A stretch of DNA of 50,682 bases, from contig NZ_AQHJ01000031.1 of NCBI RefSeq assembly GCF_014925405.1, forward strand, positions 1 through 50,682, written 5' to 3'. The notes beneath the pieces were generated by a model that searched no databases, had not been told where the DNA came from, and worked only from the letters and a program-made list of their open reading frames with translations. This DNA is from Pseudoalteromonas ulvae UL12. GTDB taxonomy: Bacteria; Pseudomonadota; Gammaproteobacteria; Enterobacterales; Alteromonadaceae. Made by a program: the position numbers and the translations under genes. Positions 40,986 through 50,475 of this stretch are shown piece after piece; position 1 is the stretch's first letter; the number at the start of each line of letters is the position of its first letter.

Positions 40986-41255
40986 TTATACGTGTTCAAG
41001 TGATAAAAACTCATTTACCCCAAGGGTCTTAGCTGAGGATAGTAATGCTTTACTATTACCATGCCATTGAATGTGATGATCTGTAGAGAGTAAGTGCTTC
41101 TGAAGAGCACACAACATTTGTACTGAAGCAGTGTCCGCTTGAGAAACTTGGCTTATATCGAGCACAATATCACCACCATCGTTTAACAAACCAATTATGG
41201 TCTGATGAAAGGTGTTGATATTGTTAATGACAAGCTCTTCTGGCAACTGATACAT
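40986..41255 (-). CDS. STAS domain protein, head of the che operon
   Basis: 89 aa with the STAS fold of anti-sigma-factor antagonists. A Ser is present near the usual phospho-site in QADTASVQML. AAGGA precedes the ATG. As the first gene of the operon, 11 bp before cheY, it may link the chemosensory array to a partner-switch input; that is inferred. I see no clear promoter in the 175 bp upstream. Confidence 0.82.
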   Translation of the reverse strand: MYQLPEELVINNINTFHQTIIGLLNDGGDIVLDISQVSQADTASVQMLCALQKHLLSTDHHIQWHGNSKALLSSAKTLGVNEFLSLEHV

Positions 41256-41376
41256 GTATGTTCAATCCTTGTATATCATCTAATAAAAAGCTTAGCCGCA
41301 GTTAACCGATTTGCCACATTTATGCATGCTTTTTTTAATTTAATTAGAAGATTAGCACTGAACAGGAACACAAAAT

Positions 41377-41404
41377 CCAGCTAGAAATATCCTTCCCTAG
41401 CTGG
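41377..41404 (-). terminator. candidate terminator of the cox operon
   Basis: CCAGCTAG (41397-41404 on the minus strand first) and CTAGCTGG form a perfect 8-bp inverted repeat with a 12-base loop. On the minus strand ATTTTG follows. It lies 27 bp after the stop of the Sco gene. Confidence 0.55.
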
Positions 41405-41430
41405 AGTACAAAGATGTGAAATTGCTTAAT

Positions 41431-42024
41431 TTATTTTACAATTTTTTTGAAATCAGCAATCAAGGACGCTGTATTAATCGTTGGAGCACTACCTACTTTG
41501 AATTCAGGTTTAAATATCGCTTTTAACTCTCCCTGAGGCGAGACCAACGCAATGGATGCGCTATGATCGACACTATAATTATCCCTATTTTCATCGGCCA
41601 TCGCATACATCAAACCAAGATCTCTCACAAATGGAAAAAGGTCTTTATGCCCCGCGGTTGCGCCAATAAATTCAGGATCAAAATAATTGGTATATTGGAG
41701 TAATTTTTCTGCTGTATCCCGCGCTGGATCAACAGATATTAACCACACTTTAATATTATAATCTGCTTGCAAAGATGACTTTACAGATTTTAATTTAGAC
41801 AGCGTCATAGGGCAGATATCAGGACAGCTGGTATAACCTAAAAACAATAAGTTCCACCCACCTGTGAAGGCGTTATTATCGATTTTTTCGTTATTTTTGT
41901 TTATCAAAGTAAAAGGTTTAAGCTTTCGCGCTTCCTCATAAACGAGGGCATCCGTGTCGATAGCTTCTTCTTTACAGCCAATAAGCAAAATAAATAAAGT
42001 AATTAATAAAGCAATTTTTTTCAT
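41431..42024 (-). CDS. SCO1/SenC copper chaperone of cytochrome oxidase
   Basis: Periplasmic, lipid-anchored protein that delivers copper to the CuA site. 197 aa. Lipobox ends LLIGC, and the copper site is CPDIC (CxxxC) in the TSCPDICPM block with a later His in VDHSAS. Start ATG 42024 overlaps the cyoE stop as TAATG; an ATG at 42036 is in frame but spoils the lipoprotein signal. Confidence 0.93.
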   Translation of the reverse strand: MKKIALLITLFILLIGCKEEAIDTDALVYEEARKLKPFTLINKNNEKIDNNAFTGGWNLLFLGYTSCPDICPMTLSKLKSVKSSLQADYNIKVWLISVDPARDTAEKLLQYTNYFDPEFIGATAGHKDLFPFVRDLGLMYAMADENRDNYSVDHSASIALVSPQGELKAIFKPEFKVGSAPTINTASLIADFKKIVK

Positions 42025-42941
42025 TAAAGGAACCATTTATCTAAAAATAAACCTATAAATAGTAACATCAATTGCACAATAGAATATTTAAATAAGTTCA
42101 TTGCAGTCCCTTGATTGGCGTACCATTTTAATTGAATTGCTTTATAAATAAACACCCCGTTCAACATCACAGATATAACCAAATACAACCAGCCCGACAT
42201 ACCGATTAAATACGGAATAACACACACCACACCGAGTAAGACTGAATAAAGCAGCACACATGTTTTGCAAAAATCAATTCCATGAGTGACTGGCAACATA
42301 GGAATTTTCGCTCTGGCATAATCATCTTTACGATGGATTGCTAATGCCCAAAAATGAGGTGGGGTCCAAGTGAAAATAATCATGACAAGCAACCAAGGTT
42401 CAGCCGCTAACTGCCCAGTTTCAGATACCCAGCCTAACAAAGGCGGCATAGCTCCAGCTAATCCCCCTATGACAATATTTTGTGGCGTGGCGCGTTTTAA
42501 AAACATTGTATAAACAAACGCATACCCAACTAATGCCAACAAAGTTAACACTGCCGCCAGTAAATTCGAAAAAACACATAAAACAATAAAACCAAGACAA
42601 CCTATTAGTAATGAAAAGATCACTGCATGAGTTTCAGATACTCGCCCTTTAACCAAAGGTCGATGGCGGGTTCTCGCCATCTTACTATCAATACCACTAT
42701 CAACCACATGATTGATAACAGCCGCACTACTTGCAAGCAGACCGATGCCAAATAAACTCATGAATTGTTGAATAACGGTTCTTTGAGTCATTAACTCAGG
42801 AGCTAAAGCAACCCCAACTAAGGCCGTTAACACTAATAGAGCAACCACTTTTATTTTACATAACACTAAATAATCTTGTGCAGTGCCAATCACTTGAGAG
42901 AGGTTTATTTTTATTTTTTCACTATATGATATTGCATTCAT
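42024..42941 (-). CDS. cyoE: protohaem IX farnesyltransferase (haem O synthase)
   Basis: Adds the farnesyl tail to haem B, making haem O for cytochrome oxidase. 305 aa of the UbiA family with multiple membrane helices; the prenyl-diphosphate site reads NHVVDSGIDSKMARTRHRPL. Also called ctaB. AAGGA precedes its ATG. It follows ctaA by 13 bp. Confidence 0.95.
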   Translation of the reverse strand: MNAISYSEKIKINLSQVIGTAQDYLVLCKIKVVALLVLTALVGVALAPELMTQRTVIQQFMSLFGIGLLASSAAVINHVVDSGIDSKMARTRHRPLVKGRVSETHAVIFSLLIGCLGFIVLCVFSNLLAAVLTLLALVGYAFVYTMFLKRATPQNIVIGGLAGAMPPLLGWVSETGQLAAEPWLLVMIIFTWTPPHFWALAIHRKDDYARAKIPMLPVTHGIDFCKTCVLLYSVLLGVVCVIPYLIGMSGWLYLVISVMLNGVFIYKAIQLKWYANQGTAMNLFKYSIVQLMLLFIGLFLDKWFL

Positions 42942-42954
42942 CAGACATTTCCTT

Positions 42955-43950
42955 CTAACAACGTGATTTTACGTAATAACATAAACGGACAACACTTAAG
43001 AGCAAAAAAGCAGCCATAATATTATGTGCTAACGCAATTGAGAGCGGGAACTGCCAAATAATTAACAAAACTCCCAAAGACAATTGAGCACCTAATGCAA
43101 TCAAAACTGTTAAAGCACAATCCTTTATTTTTCTTGAATAGCAATTACGCCATAACTGAAACAAAGTAATTAAAAGTACCGCACTGGTAATGACAGCCCA
43201 GATTCGATGTAACAAATGGATCGACATCCTGCTATCGGCAGACAATACGCCATATTCGTAGTTACTATGCTCAAGAGGTAAATGAAATACATCAGAAAAA
43301 GAAAAACGTACCAAGGAATCTGGGCCACATAATGGCAAATCTGCGCAATGAGGCGCAGCATAATTCGCAGCCAACCATCCACCTAAAGCGATTTGTATTA
43401 TCAACACCCAAAGAGAGATTAAACATAAGCCCTGGAAACGCCTCGCCCCAGCATCCCCTCCAGGTATGGATTGAGCCGTTAACCTCAAATAAAGCAATCC
43501 TGTGAGGCTAAAAATTGCAAACCCTCCGAGTAAGTGACCCATTACAATTAATGGTTGTAATTGCATGGTCACAGTCAGCATTCCTAACGTTGCTTGAAAT
43601 ATTACCAGCAGCACTAAAAAAATAGGCAAGCGAAGAGGCGTTAATTCTCTTTTATTGATATAAGCTGCCCAAACAGCAATACATAAAATAAAAAGACCTA
43701 ACGCCCCGGCAAAATATCGGTGAATCATTTCTTTCCACGCTTTGGCTGTTTCAATCACCATACCTGGAAAATTTTCAGCTACGACCTCTGCATGAATCTC
43801 ATGATGTGGAACACTTAAAAAGCCATAACACCCAGGCCAGTCCGGACACCCTAAACCAGCATCACTTAAACGAGTATATGCACCTAAACCCACCACACAT
43901 ATTGAAAATAAACAGCAAATCAACACTAATTTTTTATATTTTTTTATCAT
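42955..43950 (-). CDS. ctaA: haem A synthase (COX15/CtaA)
   Basis: Oxidises haem O to haem A. 331 aa, eight predicted helices. The CPDWPGC block and the His residues in EMIHRY, GHLLGG, HLLHRIW and AHNIMA, which bind haem in this family, are visible. Confidence 0.94.
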   Translation of the reverse strand: MIKKYKKLVLICCLFSICVVGLGAYTRLSDAGLGCPDWPGCYGFLSVPHHEIHAEVVAENFPGMVIETAKAWKEMIHRYFAGALGLFILCIAVWAAYINKRELTPLRLPIFLVLLVIFQATLGMLTVTMQLQPLIVMGHLLGGFAIFSLTGLLYLRLTAQSIPGGDAGARRFQGLCLISLWVLIIQIALGGWLAANYAAPHCADLPLCGPDSLVRFSFSDVFHLPLEHSNYEYGVLSADSRMSIHLLHRIWAVITSAVLLITLFQLWRNCYSRKIKDCALTVLIALGAQLSLGVLLIIWQFPLSIALAHNIMAAFLLLSVVRLCYYVKSRC

Positions 43951-43965
43951 GTTAATGATCCCTAT

Positions 43966-44463
43966 TTAACTACTTCGAGCATATTTTAGTAATTTTTTTA
44001 TATCTGTTAGCAGCCCTTTAAATACTATTTCTTCACTAATATCACTTGATAATGGATACTCCAAAACAATTAGCCCCATGTGATCCACCAAATAAATAGA
44101 ATCTTCACTTAAGCGATTTAATTGTGTTTTGACAATTTCAGTCTTATTGAATGCTGCCTCTGTCTCACTCAATAAAACGACACCTACATGCTCATTATGC
44201 TTTCCTAAAGCTAAATGAACTTTGTTAACTGATTCAATCGTTGCAATGCACATACCCAAGCATCCATTAGGAGCCATAACAGCGATGGACCAAAGCCTCC
44301 GCTCCGGAGTCTGCCAATCAGTAATGATTATATTCTCTGTCACTAAAAGGCCATTGTTGACCGTTGTATTTGGGCTCCAATTACTTTGAAGAAACAAATA
44401 AGCACTGATTAAAGGAGTAATAAAACAAACCAAAAATAAACTCACGACCATTTTTCTACTCAT
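43966..44463 (-). CDS. membrane-anchored CxxxC protein of the cox operon
   Basis: 165 aa with one N-terminal membrane helix and a periplasmic part that looks thioredoxin-like. CLGMC is a CxxxC pair, the same spacing as Sco proteins. The length and site suggest a Sco-like or redox assembly factor for cytochrome oxidase, but I recognise no named family. It lies between surf1 and ctaA; it overlaps surf1 by 8 bp. Confidence 0.7.
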   Translation of the reverse strand: MSRKMVVSLFLVCFITPLISAYLFLQSNWSPNTTVNNGLLVTENIIITDWQTPERRLWSIAVMAPNGCLGMCIATIESVNKVHLALGKHNEHVGVVLLSETEAAFNKTEIVKTQLNRLSEDSIYLVDHMGLIVLEYPLSSDISEEIVFKGLLTDIKKLLKYARSS

Positions 44464-45193
44464 GATTCCCCCTTACTTTTGACGCAAAAACAAATACAAC
44501 AACAGCTGCTATGCCAATTAACCCCCACTGTAAAGCGTACGCTTTATGCTTTTGTGGTGTCATGACTACTGGCTCGTAATGTGGTTGAATATCTAAAATT
44601 GAGTCTTTTGAGTACGCCATAAATGGCAATAAAGATTCAGCTGATTGTCTTGCCAATTTATCAATATCAATATATTGAATTCTTTTTGGCCAGCTTGATG
44701 ATTTCTCTTCTTCATGGGCTAGATAGAAGCCAGCAAGGTCTCCATCTTTAATTTGAGCTTTAATATTAATTTCAGTATCTGCAAAACTAACAGCAGGTAA
44801 AAAATTTCGCTCATCGCTAGCTGGGATCCATCCTAAATTTACAATTAAGCCACGAGGTTCATTTGCAACTTTAACAATTATCAAAACATCATACCCAACC
44901 CGACCATTAAGTACTTTATTATCTAACAGCCAGTATTTGTGCTTTTCGATAACCCCTTTAAGATGAACGATAACTCCTGTTTTATTCCATTCGTCAGGCA
45001 TCAACAACGCTTCAGCCAACTGTAACTCGCCCAAACTTGCTTTATCTGCAAGGTAACTTAACGATTGCTGCTTTTCGATTGCGCGGTGATATTGCCACCT
45101 TGCAAGACCGCCACAAGATAAGGCTATTAATAAGGTGATTAATAGTGCTATAAATGAGAAGTGAAACGACTGATGCTGTAATCTTATATCCAT
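44456..45193 (-). CDS. SURF1 family cytochrome oxidase assembly protein
   Basis: 245 aa with a membrane helix at each end and a periplasmic middle, the SURF1 layout. Signatures are RWQYHRAIEKQ, YWLLDNKVLNGRVGYDV and VNLGWIPA. Helps insert haem A into subunit I. Start ATG 45193 has AAAGGTG five bases ahead; an earlier ATG at 45214 is in frame. Confidence 0.92.
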   Translation of the reverse strand: MDIRLQHQSFHFSFIALLITLLIALSCGGLARWQYHRAIEKQQSLSYLADKASLGELQLAEALLMPDEWNKTGVIVHLKGVIEKHKYWLLDNKVLNGRVGYDVLIIVKVANEPRGLIVNLGWIPASDERNFLPAVSFADTEINIKAQIKDGDLAGFYLAHEEEKSSSWPKRIQYIDIDKLARQSAESLLPFMAYSKDSILDIQPHYEPVVMTPQKHKAYALQWGLIGIAAVVVFVFASKVRGNHE

Positions 45194-45212
45194 AAACACC
45201 TTTGGAAAGCCC

Positions 45213-45518
45213 ATGGTAATTAAGCTAATTATTATTTTATTATTATTGTTTATTCTTTTTAGTTTGTTTAAAGCATTACTAATTATGATGCGAGCCGACC
45301 CAAAAGCCCCTTCAATGTCTCAGTATTTGGGTCGACGAGTACTTATCTCCGTCTTAGTTTTACTCTGTATTTTAATTGCTATGGCTTTTGGCTGGATCAC
45401 TCCAAACCAAAATCCGTTTATAAAACATAAACAAATACAAACAAACACAGCCACACTACATCTACAAAATGCCAATACCAAGCAGCAGCTTGAAAAGCAA
45501 AATGATTCTCAGATGTGA
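45213..45518 (+). CDS. DUF2909-like small membrane protein
   Basis: 101 aa with two membrane helices (about 4-25 and 45-65), the layout of the DUF2909 family that is often found beside cox genes. The last 35 or so residues (polar, Gln/Asn-rich) extend past the usual family end at GWITP and overlap the end of coxC by 101 bp. It is alone on the plus strand inside an otherwise minus-strand operon. GGAAA precedes the ATG. Confidence 0.72.
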   Translation: MVIKLIIILLLLFILFSLFKALLIMMRADPKAPSMSQYLGRRVLISVLVLLCILIAMAFGWITPNQNPFIKHKQIQTNTATLHLQNANTKQQLEKQNDSQM

Positions 45519-46299
45519 AATGCCCCTTAAAGATGCGTAATAACACGATCAGTAAGATCAGACTGCCCAGTGTTACGTGCATGCCGTGAAAACCCGTCAA
45601 CAAAAAGAAGGTATTTCCATAAATCCCAGCATCAAGAGTCAGTCCCAAATCTTGATATGCATGAACATACTCTTCGATTTGCAAACCAACAAAAATAATC
45701 CCCAACACAACCGTTAATGCCAAAAAAAGCTTTAATTGTGAGCGGTTATCTTTCTCTAAGGCTTGATGCGCAAAATGAATTGTCACGGATGATGTTAATA
45801 AGATAACCGTATTAATTAATGGTAAGCCAGTCCACGGCATTGCTTGGGTAGTTTCCCCTGAAGGTGTCGTAAGCAAAGGCCAAACAGCATCAAAAGCAGG
45901 CCAAAGTAATTCATGAGTCATCGCATTGTTACTTGCCCCTCCAAGCCAAGGAACCGAAAGCACTCTGGCATAAAATAAAGCACCAAAAAATGCAGCGAAA
46001 AACATCACTTCAGAAAAAATGAACCAGCTCATACCTTGTCGGAAAGAGCGATCCATTTGTTTCGAATAAAGCCCCGATGCAGATTCTTCTATTACATTTT
46101 TGAACCAGCCATAAAGCATATAAATGATAGTCGCAATACCTACATAAAGTAGGTAATGTGTTAGCCCTGTTGACTCTTCTTTGGTCGAGTTAATAACCGT
46201 ACTCGCAGCCCCCACAGCGATAAAAAACATCCCAAATGCACCGACGATAGGCCAGCGACTTTGTGCTGGGACATAATATGTTTCATATTCTTGTTTCAT
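45418..46299 (-). CDS. coxC: cytochrome c oxidase subunit III
   Basis: 293 aa, seven predicted helices. Family blocks include RQGMSWFIFSEVMFFAAFFGALFYAR, FLLTGFHGMHVTLG and AAWYWHFVDVVWLCLFVFVYV. Part of the caa3 oxidase; overlaps the Cox11 gene by 17 bp. Confidence 0.96.
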   Translation of the reverse strand: MKQEYETYYVPAQSRWPIVGAFGMFFIAVGAASTVINSTKEESTGLTHYLLYVGIATIIYMLYGWFKNVIEESASGLYSKQMDRSFRQGMSWFIFSEVMFFAAFFGALFYARVLSVPWLGGASNNAMTHELLWPAFDAVWPLLTTPSGETTQAMPWTGLPLINTVILLTSSVTIHFAHQALEKDNRSQLKLFLALTVVLGIIFVGLQIEEYVHAYQDLGLTLDAGIYGNTFFLLTGFHGMHVTLGSLILLIVLLRIFKGHFTSENHFAFQAAAWYWHFVDVVWLCLFVFVYVL

Positions 46300-46855
46300 T
46301 CACAGTCTCCTTAGTTGAGGCAGTTACTGCTTGCTGAATTTGCTCACTGATATCAAAAACAGTATAGGATAAAGTTATTTCTTCAAATTTGAGAGGAAGT
46401 GCAGTATCAACATAAAACATAAGTGGAAGATCAGCGACTTCACCTGCAGACAAAGGTTGCTGATTAAAACAAAAGCACTCTATTTTATGGAGATATTTAG
46501 CGGCTAAGCCAGGAGAGACAGAGGGTACAGCTTGCAATATTCTATCTGTATCACTCATATTCTTAGCTTTAAAAACAATCTTATGCATCGCACCAGGCTG
46601 AACAGTTACTCGCTGAGCTTCTGCCGATACCTTAAATGGTGCCGCTCCCTGAATATGAGTAATAAAACCCACATCAACTAATCGCTCGCTATCCACTGTT
46701 GTACTTTGCTCTGCTTCTTCTAAAGAAGGTTTGCCGTTTAGACCAGTAATGTCACAAAACACGTCATATAAAGGAACAAGTGCAAATGCAAATGCAAACA
46801 TTCCTGCACATGTGACAAGTAATTTTGTTAACAGCTTTTGGTGTAAAGAAGCCAT
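46283..46855 (-). CDS. ctaG: cytochrome c oxidase assembly protein CtaG/Cox11
   Basis: Delivers copper to the CuB site of subunit I. 190 aa: one membrane helix, then a periplasmic beta domain with the copper motif CFCF in KIECFCFNQQPL. Its start overlaps the coxA stop by one base. Confidence 0.95.
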   Translation of the reverse strand: MASLHQKLLTKLLVTCAGMFAFAFALVPLYDVFCDITGLNGKPSLEEAEQSTTVDSERLVDVGFITHIQGAAPFKVSAEAQRVTVQPGAMHKIVFKAKNMSDTDRILQAVPSVSPGLAAKYLHKIECFCFNQQPLSAGEVADLPLMFYVDTALPLKFEEITLSYTVFDISEQIQQAVTASTKETVNETRI

Positions 46856-48432
46856 TATTTTATCACCGGAGGGGTTTCAAAAGTATGGTATGGAGCTGGT
46901 GAAGGAACTTCCCACTCAAGCCCTTGTGCACCTTCCCACACCCGTGATGTAGCTTTTTCGCCACCTTTAATACATTTAATGACAACCCACACAAACAGCA
47001 GTTGTGATAAACCAAACGCAAAACCACCAATACTAATGATTGCATTAAAATCAGCAAACTGAAGAGCATAATCAGGAATACGTCGTGGCATACCGGCTAA
47101 ACCAACAAAATGCATAGGAAAGAACAATACATTGACACTTATGAGAGATAGCCAAAAATGCGCTTGCGCCCACCCTTGGTGATACATGTTGCCAGTCCAT
47201 TTAGGTAGCCAATAATACGCTGCAGCCATAATAGAAAAGACCGCCCCAGTCACCAGTACGTAATGAAAATGAGCCACTACAAAATAAGTATCATGATATT
47301 GGAAATCTGCCGGAGTGATGGCCAGCATCAAACCAGAAAACCCTCCTATAGTGAACAACACAATAAATGCGATACTAAAAAGCATCGGTATTTCAAAGCT
47401 TATCGAGCCTCGCCACATTGTTGCGACCCAGTTGAAGACCTTAACACCTGTCGGTACTGATATCAGCATAGTGCTGTACATAAAGAATAACTCACCAGCT
47501 AAGGGCATACCTGTAGTGAACATATGGTGCGCCCAAACAATAAAAGACAAAAATGCGATTGAAGCAGTTGCATAAACCATAGAGGCATAGCCAAATAAAG
47601 GCTTCCTAGAAAATGTCGGTACAATCGAAGAAATGATCCCAAACGCTGGCAAAATCATAATGTATACTTCTGGATGACCAAAGAACCAGAAGATATGTTG
47701 GAACATAACCGGATCACCACCTCCCATCGCGTTAAAGAAGCTGGTACCAAAATACTTATCGGTCAGAACCATAGTTACAGCACCCGCCAAAACGGGCATC
47801 ACAGCGATTAATAAAAACGCGGTGATCAACCAAGTCCACACAAATAGAGGGAGTTTCATCCAAGTCATGCCTGGCGCTCGTAAATTTACGATGGTAACAA
47901 TGACGTTAATTGCCCCCATAATGGAGCTTATTCCCATTATATGAACAGCAAACACAAAAAAAGCTGTACTATCGTTACTATAAGTGGTCGACAAAGGTGC
48001 ATAAAAAGTCCAACCAAAATTAGGGCCTCCACCTTCCATAAATAGCGACATTAACAAAATTGAAAATGCAAAAGGTAAAATCCAAAAACTCCAGTTATTC
48101 ATTCTGGGTAGTGCCATATCTGGCGCCCCTATCATCATAGGCACCATCCAGTTAGCTAAACCTGTAAAAGCAGGCATAACAGCACCAAATACCATAATCA
48201 ATCCATGTACCGTCGTCATCTGATTAAAAAAATCAGGTTCAACTAATTGTAATCCGGGCTGAAACAGCTCAGCTCGAATCACCATCGCCATGCCCCCACC
48301 GACTAGAAACATGATTAGTGAAAATATCAAATACAATGAACCAATATCTTTATGGTTTGTGGTAAATAACCAACGCTTTATACCTTTTGGAACAGAATGA
48401 GATTCTGAATGATCGTGAGTCAGAGTTGTCAT
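46855..48432 (-). CDS. coxA: cytochrome c oxidase subunit I
   Basis: Catalytic, haem A/a3-CuB subunit of the proton-pumping terminal oxidase. 525 aa, 12 predicted helices. HGHxE-type helix FFGHPEVYIMILPAFG, the HH pair in WAHHMFTTGMP and the HFHYVL helix carry metal ligands. AAGGAAG precedes the ATG. Type A haem-copper family. Confidence 0.97.
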   Translation of the reverse strand: MTTLTHDHSESHSVPKGIKRWLFTTNHKDIGSLYLIFSLIMFLVGGGMAMVIRAELFQPGLQLVEPDFFNQMTTVHGLIMVFGAVMPAFTGLANWMVPMMIGAPDMALPRMNNWSFWILPFAFSILLMSLFMEGGGPNFGWTFYAPLSTTYSNDSTAFFVFAVHIMGISSIMGAINVIVTIVNLRAPGMTWMKLPLFVWTWLITAFLLIAVMPVLAGAVTMVLTDKYFGTSFFNAMGGGDPVMFQHIFWFFGHPEVYIMILPAFGIISSIVPTFSRKPLFGYASMVYATASIAFLSFIVWAHHMFTTGMPLAGELFFMYSTMLISVPTGVKVFNWVATMWRGSISFEIPMLFSIAFIVLFTIGGFSGLMLAITPADFQYHDTYFVVAHFHYVLVTGAVFSIMAAAYYWLPKWTGNMYHQGWAQAHFWLSLISVNVLFFPMHFVGLAGMPRRIPDYALQFADFNAIISIGGFAFGLSQLLFVWVVIKCIKGGEKATSRVWEGAQGLEWEVPSPAPYHTFETPPVIK

Positions 48433-48436
48433 ATTA

Positions 48437-49564
48437 TTATTCTTCCTTCATTCTATTCTTAACATCACTCGGTTGAACGAGATCACCAGTGTTATTACCC
48501 CAAGCATTTCGTTCATAGGTAATAACAGCAGCTAATTGTTTTAAAGAAAGTTGCTTTACATAAGCTTGCATCGCTGTGCCAGGCTTACCGTGCAATACAA
48601 TATCGATGTGATCATTTATTTCACCCTTTGCAATAGGGCTATCTTTCAATGCAGGGAAAACGCCACCTAACCCTAAACCTGTCACTTGATGGCAAGCTGC
48701 ACAACTAGCTACATAAACTTGTTCGCCTAAGGTCATCAACTCATCTTCAGATAAAGTTTGATCTAATAGTTGCCTATCAGCTTGAGCAGCCTGTTCGCTT
48801 TCATTCTTGGTATTGATAAGCCAAGACTCAAAAGATTCAGGAGTAACAGCCTCAACAACGATAGGCATAAAGCCATGATCTTTACCGCAAAGTTCAGCAC
48901 ATTGACCTCGATAAATACCCGTTTCGTTGACTCTTGTCCAAGCTTCATTAATAAATCCAGGATTAGCATCTTTTTTTACCGCAAAGTCCGGCACCCACCA
49001 AGAATGAATGACATCATCAGATGTCATGAGGAAACGAACTTTACGATTTGTAGGGATAATAAGAGGCTTATCAACTTCGAGGAGGTAATTTTCTGTTTTA
49101 TCTTTTTGATTTTTGATCTGCTCTTGAGGTGTAGATAGGATGGAGTAAAAATTTAAATCGTGTTCAAGATATTCATAATGCCATTTCCATTGTGAACCCG
49201 TAATCTTAATGGTGAGATCTGCTTTTGTCGTATCTTCCATCGCTATCAAAGTTTTTGTAGCGGGAATAGCCATTAAAATCAAAATTACAAATGGAATAGC
49301 TGTCCACAAGATTTCGACTTTGGTGCTTTCATGAAATTGTGAAGCGGTAACACCTTTTGACTTTCGATGATGGAACAAAGCCCAAAACATAATAGAGAAA
49401 ACAATCACACCTATCACACAGCAAATTATAAAAATTGTCATATGTAGGTTATAAACATTCTCGCTGATGTCAGTCACGCCGGTCGTCATATTATAGTTGC
49501 TTTGGGCAAATACAAACGATGGCAAAACGAACATAACGAGCAAGGACATAAAGACCTTACCCAT
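48437..49564 (-). CDS. coxB: cytochrome c oxidase subunit II fused to cytochrome c (caa3)
   Basis: 375 aa. Signal peptide, two membrane helices (about 40-65 and 86-105), then the CuA domain: His187 and CAELCGKDHGFM (222-233). A C-terminal cytochrome c domain carries CAACH at 288-292 and a likely axial Met332. The fusion marks a caa3-type oxidase that accepts electrons through its own haem c. AAGGAG sits six bases before the ATG. First gene of the cox operon. I saw no clear promoter in the A/T-rich 250 bp upstream. Confidence 0.96.
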   Translation of the reverse strand: MGKVFMSLLVMFVLPSFVFAQSNYNMTTGVTDISENVYNLHMTIFIICCVIGVIVFSIMFWALFHHRKSKGVTASQFHESTKVEILWTAIPFVILILMAIPATKTLIAMEDTTKADLTIKITGSQWKWHYEYLEHDLNFYSILSTPQEQIKNQKDKTENYLLEVDKPLIIPTNRKVRFLMTSDDVIHSWWVPDFAVKKDANPGFINEAWTRVNETGIYRGQCAELCGKDHGFMPIVVEAVTPESFESWLINTKNESEQAAQADRQLLDQTLSEDELMTLGEQVYVASCAACHQVTGLGLGGVFPALKDSPIAKGEINDHIDIVLHGKPGTAMQAYVKQLSLKQLAAVITYERNAWGNNTGDLVQPSDVKNRMKEE

Positions 49565-49720
49565 AGCACACTCCTTTAGTGAAGAAATTTAAGCACAACG
49601 AGTAATTTCTTCATTATTATTATTAATTAGAATCCAAAAGTTGATTTTTCAACCAACCGTAATTGAAAACTAGTCAAGGATAGTGTGTTAAGCAAGAAAG
49701 GAGAGGGGATTTTTAACTAT

Positions 49721-49746
49721 AAAAAAGAAAGTGCGGCAAGCGCACT
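49721..49746 (-). terminator. Rho-independent terminator of lexA
   Basis: AGTGCG and CGCACT form a perfect 6-bp stem with a five-base loop (49730-49746). On the minus strand it is followed by TTTCTTTTTT. It lies about 70 bp after the lexA stop. Confidence 0.75.
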
Positions 49747-49813
49747 AAAATAAAAAGATATTAATCAATATGTTAGTTGTAATAACTAACAATATCAAAA
49801 TTTAACAAAAATT

Positions 49814-50431
49814 TTACATCCAATCAGCATTTCGGATTACACCAACAGCAAGTCCTTCAATATCAAGAGATTCTTCCGACAAATCAACAACAATAGGATT
49901 GAAGTCATCATTTTCAGCATGAAGGAAAACTTTTTTACCTCTTTGCTCAAATCGCTTAACCGTAACATCTTCACCTACACGAGCAACAACAACCTGTCCA
50001 TTACGCGCAACGGCACATCGATGAACAGCTAAAAGATCACCATCCATAATACCAATATCTTTCATACTCATGCCATTCACCCTGAGCAGAAAATCTGCCG
50101 CAGGTTTAAATAACATGGGATCGACTTGATAGTGGCTTTCGACATGCTCTTGAGCCAAAATAGGTTCACCTGCAGCAACTTTGCCAATTAATGGCAAACC
50201 TAATTGTTCCGGTTCTTCTTCTTCAACTAGTCTTAAGCCCCTGCTTGCACCTGGTACCATTTCGATAAAGCCTTTTTTTGAAAGGGCTTTCAAGTGCTCT
50301 TCAGCTGCATTTGCGCTTTTAAAACCTAGCGTATTGGCAATCTCTGCTCGAGTCGGTGGCATACCTGTATCTTTAATAAATACCTTTATAAGCTCAAGTA
50401 TTTGAGCCTGACGATTTGTAAGTGGTCGCAT
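49814..50431 (-). CDS. lexA: SOS repressor LexA
   Basis: Represses the DNA-damage regulon until RecA stimulates its self-cleavage. 205 aa: winged-helix domain ([27 protein letters not shown]), the cleavage site VAAGEP (Ala-Gly bond), then the serine protease domain with Ser in GMSMKDIG and Lys in VVARVG...VTVKR. Start chosen at MRPLT; an ATG 15 bp earlier is in frame. Two SOS boxes precede it. Confidence 0.97.
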   Translation of the reverse strand: MRPLTNRQAQILELIKVFIKDTGMPPTRAEIANTLGFKSANAAEEHLKALSKKGFIEMVPGASRGLRLVEEEEPEQLGLPLIGKVAAGEPILAQEHVESHYQVDPMLFKPAADFLLRVNGMSMKDIGIMDGDLLAVHRCAVARNGQVVVARVGEDVTVKRFEQRGKKVFLHAENDDFNPIVVDLSEESLDIEGLAVGVIRNADWM

Positions 50432-50434
50432 ACA

Positions 50435-50450
50435 CTGGATTTCCATACAG
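50435..50450 (-). promoter_or_regulatory. second LexA box (SOS box)
   Basis: CTGG-N8-ACAG, one base from the CTGT-N8-ACAG consensus. It lies just upstream of the lexA start and 25 bp from the better box, a double arrangement like that of E. coli lexA. Confidence 0.6.
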
Positions 50451-50459
50451 TAAAGATAA

Positions 50460-50475
50460 CTGTGATTATATACAG
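50460..50475 (-). promoter_or_regulatory. LexA box (SOS box) of lexA
   Basis: CTGTGATTATATACAG, a perfect CTGT-N8-ACAG with an A/T-rich centre, 29 bp upstream of the lexA start codon. It implies autoregulation. Confidence 0.9.
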
